DNA of 8,422 nucleotides, taken from positions 1-8,422 of the forward strand of contig JADFKX010000086.1 in the NCBI GenBank assembly GCA_022564695.1. Reading direction: 5' to 3'. Under the pieces are notes generated by a model. The model saw only the letters and a program-made list of their open reading frames with translations, ran no database searches and was not told where the DNA came from. Source of the stretch: Chloroflexota bacterium. GTDB taxonomy: Bacteria > Chloroflexota > Dehalococcoidia > SM23-28-2 > RBG-16-64-32. Numbering within the stretch: the stretch's first letter is position 1; each line of letters starts with the position of its first letter. Below, piece after piece: positions 6,085 through 8,422 of this stretch. The position numbers and the translations under genes are program-made.

Positions 6085-6733
6085 GGGGGGGGGCCTCTAC
6101 TTCCCTCTGCAAGAACGAGAGCGCCATGGCGGTGACCGAGCCCAGTGTTTCCTCGGTATCCGTTCTGGTCAGGGAGACCCGTCCAAGGTCGGGGGGGAAC
6201 TGCAGTATCAGAGGCCTGAAGAAGTCAACGTCTCTGCCCTCTAGGGGCACCGGCTCGTCGGTTGTGCCCACTGGGAAGAGGTAGCCGCCGACGATCACGC
6301 TGCCGGTGGAGGGATCTTGAACCTCAAAGTCTAAGAAGAGGTTCAGTGACATCCCGTCCGGCTCCACCCGCCCGGTGGACGGCTGGTCAGGATTCAGGGT
6401 GATAACGATAACCTTATCTCCGACTTGCAGCTTGATCGTCCCGCTGATGCCGAACTCTGGGATGCTGAACGTGCCGCCGCTGGGCCCAATATCGAAGGAG
6501 GCTATCCCCGAGAGATCGACGGTCTGCGAGGGCTGGCCCTTGACTGGCGCGGCGCTCACCAACTCCTCCACGAGCTCGATATCCATTGTGGCCGTGACGT
6601 CGAACTGGTACTGCCCCGGGGATGGCAACTTGACCGCGTCGCCACCGCCGTCGTCGCCGCCGCCGCAGGCGGCGAGCACCAGCATCGGCAAAAATACAAG
6701 GCCGAAGTACGAGAGACGGCGCAGGGTTGGCAT
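5945..6733 (-). CDS. Lipoprotein with a C-terminus shifted out of frame
   Basis: As written, the gene encodes 262 residues. The N-terminus is a lipoprotein signal: basic MPTLRR, a hydrophobic core and lipobox LAAC with Cys23 as the lipidation site, then a GGGDDGGGD spacer. Residues 30-210 form a domain I do not recognise, with alternating hydrophobic strands (ITLNPDQPSTGRVEPDGMSL, VIVGGYLFPVGTTDEPVPLE). It probably sits outside the membrane. After residue 216 the frame reads the Pro-linker DNA in the wrong phase (His/Ala/Arg-rich), until a stop at 5945. The one-base change lies in the G9 tract at 6085-6093. A modest GGGAG precedes the ATG. Function unknown. Confidence 0.75.
   Translation of the reverse strand: MPTLRRLSYFGLVFLPMLVLAACGGGDDGGGDAVKLPSPGQYQFDVTATMDIELVEELVSAAPVKGQPSQTVDLSGIASFDIGPSGGTFSIPEFGISGTIKLQVGDKVIVITLNPDQPSTGRVEPDGMSLNLFLDFEVQDPSTGSVIVGGYLFPVGTTDEPVPLEGRDVDFFRPLILQFPPDLGRVSLTRTDTEETLGSVTAMALSFLQREVEAPPHARARAHSHAYARSHTHTSIYACAHADPHTGAERSYSGPRLRSQDT
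5999..6093. repeat. Low-complexity GGCGTG-type repeat ending in a G9 tract
   Basis: The plus strand is a run of imperfect hexamers (GGCGTG, GGCGCG, GGTGTG) that on the minus strand encode the Thr-Pro/Ala-Pro linker. It ends in nine G at 6085-6093. Both the hexamer repeat and the homopolymer are prone to slippage in replication and to error in sequencing. Confidence 0.8.
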
Positions 6734-6870
6734 ATAAGCGCTCCCAATCTATAAACGCGGTAATGCTATCAGCGGGCAGGCGCTATGTCAATCCAGAGCC
6801 TGGGTGTGGGATTGGGCTGTTATAGCACTGCGGAATCGCCATTCTAGGAACGCGATTCGCAACCTTACAA

Positions 6871-6903
6871 TTTTTAGTAAAGCATTTGACTTTTACGTTA
6901 AAG
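6871..6903. promoter_or_regulatory. Operator-like palindromes at the acyl-CoA dehydrogenase promoter
   Basis: CTTTTACGTTAAAG (6890-6903) is symmetrical at 12 of 14 positions and overlaps the -35 box. TTTTTAGTAAAG (6871-6882) holds a similar, shorter palindrome about 20 nt upstream. The pair fits binding of a dimeric repressor such as a TetR- or FadR-type regulator, common before fatty-acid degradation genes. No regulator gene is in the window. Confidence 0.4.
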
Positions 6904-6915
6904 ATGGCCTATCAT
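6886..6915 (+). promoter_or_regulatory. Sigma70-type promoter for the acyl-CoA dehydrogenase gene
   Basis: TTGACT (6886-6891) and TATCAT (6910-6915) each match the consensus at five of six bases, with an 18-nt spacer. The predicted leader is about 63 nt, ending in a strong ribosome site. This is the only promoter in the window with both boxes close to consensus. Confidence 0.6.
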
Positions 6916-6984
6916 CCCAGTGCTGTAATCGGCGGTGGGCGGGCGCGAGAGGTGCTTGACCCACGCAGCGAAAAGGAGAAGGAT

Positions 6985-8172
6985 ATGGACTTTCGCTATA
7001 CCCCTGAAGAAGAGGCGTTTCGTAAGGAAGTCCGAGAGTTCATCGAGAAGGAGTGCCCGCCGGATCTGCGCGGCGGCGGCGTCAACATCTTCCAGCAGGC
7101 GGGCAACCTGTTCGCCTGGCGCGCCAAGGTGGCTAAGAAGAAGTGGGTGGCCCCGGCCTGGCCCAAGGAGTACGGCGGCGCTGGCATGTCCATCATGGAG
7201 CAGTTCATCTACAACTCGGAGACGGCCCATATGCGCGCGCCTGCCCCCATCTTCATCGGCGGGCTGGGCGTGGCCGTCATTGGCCCTACGATCATCCACT
7301 ACGGCTCTGAGGAGCAGAAGAAGGAGTTTATCCCGAAGATCCTTTCCGGGGAGCACATGTGGTGCCAAGGCTTCTCCGAGCCCGGCTCCGGATCCGACCT
7401 CGCCTCCGTGCAGACCCGGGCCGTCCGCGACGGCGATGACTATGTGATCAACGGTCAGAAGATATGGACCAGCGTGGCCCACATATCGCATTACATGCTC
7501 CTGCTGGCCCGCACCGACCCCGACGCGCCCAAGCACAAGGGCCTCTCTTACTTCATCATTCCCATGAAGACGCCGGGCGTGACGGTGCAGCCCCTGTTCA
7601 ACATGGTCGACACCCACGAGTTCAACGAGGTGTTCTTCGAGGATGTGCGCATTCCGGCCGCCAATCTGCTGGGCGAGGAGAACCGCGGCTGGTATCTGGC
7701 CGCGACCACCCTGGACATCGAGCGCTCCAACATCGGCTCCGCCGTAGGGCAGCAGCATAATGTGGAAGACCTTATCCGCTTCGCCAAGGAGAACCGGGAC
7801 AACGGCGTCGTTCGCATCGGCTCGGACCCCTCGCTTCGTCTCGAGTTGGCCGAGCGCTACATTGAGGCGACGGCCGCCCTAACGCTCTCCTACCGAGTGG
7901 TTACGATGCAGGCCAAGGGGCTCATCCCCAACTACGAGGCTTCGGCAGTGAAGCTTTACTCAATGGAGCTTGTCCAGCGCATCGCCAACACCGGCCTGAG
8001 CCTGATGGGGATGTATGGAATGCTGGCTCGCGGCAGCAAGTGGGCGCCTCTGAAGGGCCGGCTGGAGTACGGTTACATTCGCTCGGTAGGCAGTACCATC
8101 GAGGGCGGCACCAGCGAGATCCAGCGCAACATCATCGCCACCCGCGGCCTGGGCCTTCCCAAGACGTACTAA
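6985..8172 (+). CDS. Acyl-CoA dehydrogenase
   Basis: A 395-residue FAD enzyme that oxidises an acyl-CoA to the trans-2-enoyl-CoA, passing electrons to ETF. Domains are in the usual order: helical N-terminal part (1-120), beta domain with FSEPGSGSDLASVQTRA (130-146) and GQKIWTS (157-163), and C-terminal helices with LDIERSNIG (243-251) and SVGSTIEGGTSEIQRNIIA (367-385). The position of the MCAD catalytic Glu (IYEGT) holds Gly374, while Glu246 in LDIER matches the base used by isovaleryl- and long-chain dehydrogenases. The chain specificity cannot be told. ATG 6985 is chosen for the AAGGAG site 8 nt or so upstream and the family-typical MDFRYTPEEEAFRKEVREF; the frame is open to 6886 without family character. 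Confidence 0.95.
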   Translation: MDFRYTPEEEAFRKEVREFIEKECPPDLRGGGVNIFQQAGNLFAWRAKVAKKKWVAPAWPKEYGGAGMSIMEQFIYNSETAHMRAPAPIFIGGLGVAVIGPTIIHYGSEEQKKEFIPKILSGEHMWCQGFSEPGSGSDLASVQTRAVRDGDDYVINGQKIWTSVAHISHYMLLLARTDPDAPKHKGLSYFIIPMKTPGVTVQPLFNMVDTHEFNEVFFEDVRIPAANLLGEENRGWYLAATTLDIERSNIGSAVGQQHNVEDLIRFAKENRDNGVVRIGSDPSLRLELAERYIEATAALTLSYRVVTMQAKGLIPNYEASAVKLYSMELVQRIANTGLSLMGMYGMLARGSKWAPLKGRLEYGYIRSVGSTIEGGTSEIQRNIIATRGLGLPKTY

Positions 8173-8196
8173 GGATCCAGTCCGAAGGGGCGGGCT

Positions 8197-8283
8197 GTGG
8201 ACTTCCGTGACAGGCCGGATGATGCGGCCTTTCGCGGTGAGGTGCGGGCGCTGCACAGGGCGTTCGAGTTGGAGGATGGGTAG
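8197..8283 (+). pseudogene. Truncated N-terminus of a second acyl-CoA dehydrogenase
   Basis: GTG 8197, preceded by AAGGGG, opens a 28-codon frame ending at TAG 8281. The product starts MDFRDRPDDAAFRGEVRAL and shares 11 of the first 19 positions with the upstream dehydrogenase (MDFR, P, AFR, EVR). After about 22 residues the likeness stops. It may be the broken start of a paralogue that once followed in an operon, or a short peptide by chance. I see no continuation in other frames. Confidence 0.55.
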
Positions 8284-8422
8284 GGGGCGGCGGAACGCAG
8301 CCGAGAACCCAGCACCCCCAGAACCTAGGGCCCTGCGGACGATCAAGGGTTTTCGACGTTCGATCAAGGGGAGTTCCGTATCTGGTTTTTGATGGTTCGC
8401 TGACGGCTGTGTCTGGGGTTTG
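8284..8422. other. Window end, no recognised gene; short direct repeat
   Basis: No frame here shows a known family. The 10-mer CGATCAAGGG occurs at 8340-8349 and 8361-8370, start to start 21 nt, about two helical turns. It could be a pair of binding sites for a gene beyond the window. Confidence 0.35.

Noticed and set aside
5999..6244. Plus-strand Gly/Val-rich open frame (MGVGVGAGVDAGVGV)
   Set aside because: It is the antisense reading of the Thr-Pro linker repeat of the lipoprotein gene.
6886..6984. Upstream extension of the acyl-CoA dehydrogenase frame
   Set aside because: The extra residues include the promoter region; the strong ribosome site and family N-terminus fix the start at 6985.

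Overview
The window is a GC-rich bacterial chromosome segment of mostly core genes. Protein style (Arg/Ala/Gly-rich, GTG starts), the thiL-tsaE-tsaB-ndk order, a DUF948/YtxH pair and a Thr-Pro-linker lipoprotein with an acyl-CoA dehydrogenase suggest Chloroflexota, perhaps a Dehalococcoidia-like lineage from a metagenome. This placement is an inference from gene content, not a search result. I see no phage, IS element, CRISPR array or defence locus.

Left part (1-3555): a tightly packed forward run holds the 3' end of thiL, then tsaE (4-nt overlap), tsaB (1-nt gap) and ndk, which has its own promoter. Convergent to ndk is rsfS on the minus strand, and divergent from rsfS is mnmA. Their shared 60-nt start region carries a near-symmetrical -10 box readable on both strands. 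The theme is translation: TsaE/TsaB act in t6A37 formation, MnmA in s2U34 formation, and RsfS silences idle ribosomes.

Middle (3556-5044): a two-gene envelope or stress-type operon (DUF948-like and YtxH-like) with a clear extended -10 promoter and strong Shine-Dalgarno sites. Two tRNA-Ser genes (CGA, GGA) follow. Next comes a degenerate tandem duplication of the end of the second tRNA plus about 80 nt of its downstream flank; a GC-rich 24-nt insert sits in the T-loop of the copied tRNA end. The rest of this gap is featureless.

Right part (5045-8422): a flavin-reductase-like protein with a highly charged tail converges on a lipoprotein gene split by a one-nucleotide change in a G9 tract. After a divergent intergenic region with a good sigma70-type promoter and two operator-like palindromes comes a complete acyl-CoA dehydrogenase. 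Immediately behind it is a 28-codon fragment resembling the N-terminus of a second acyl-CoA dehydrogenase.

The most general signal is regulatory. Several genes (ndk, the flavin reductase gene, perhaps mnmA) have a -10 element ending 10-11 nt before the start codon and no Shine-Dalgarno site, which predicts leaderless or near-leaderless mRNAs. I found no convincing wholly new system. The repeat/tRNA remnant, the split lipoprotein and the bidirectional rsfS/mnmA promoter are the parts most worth checking.
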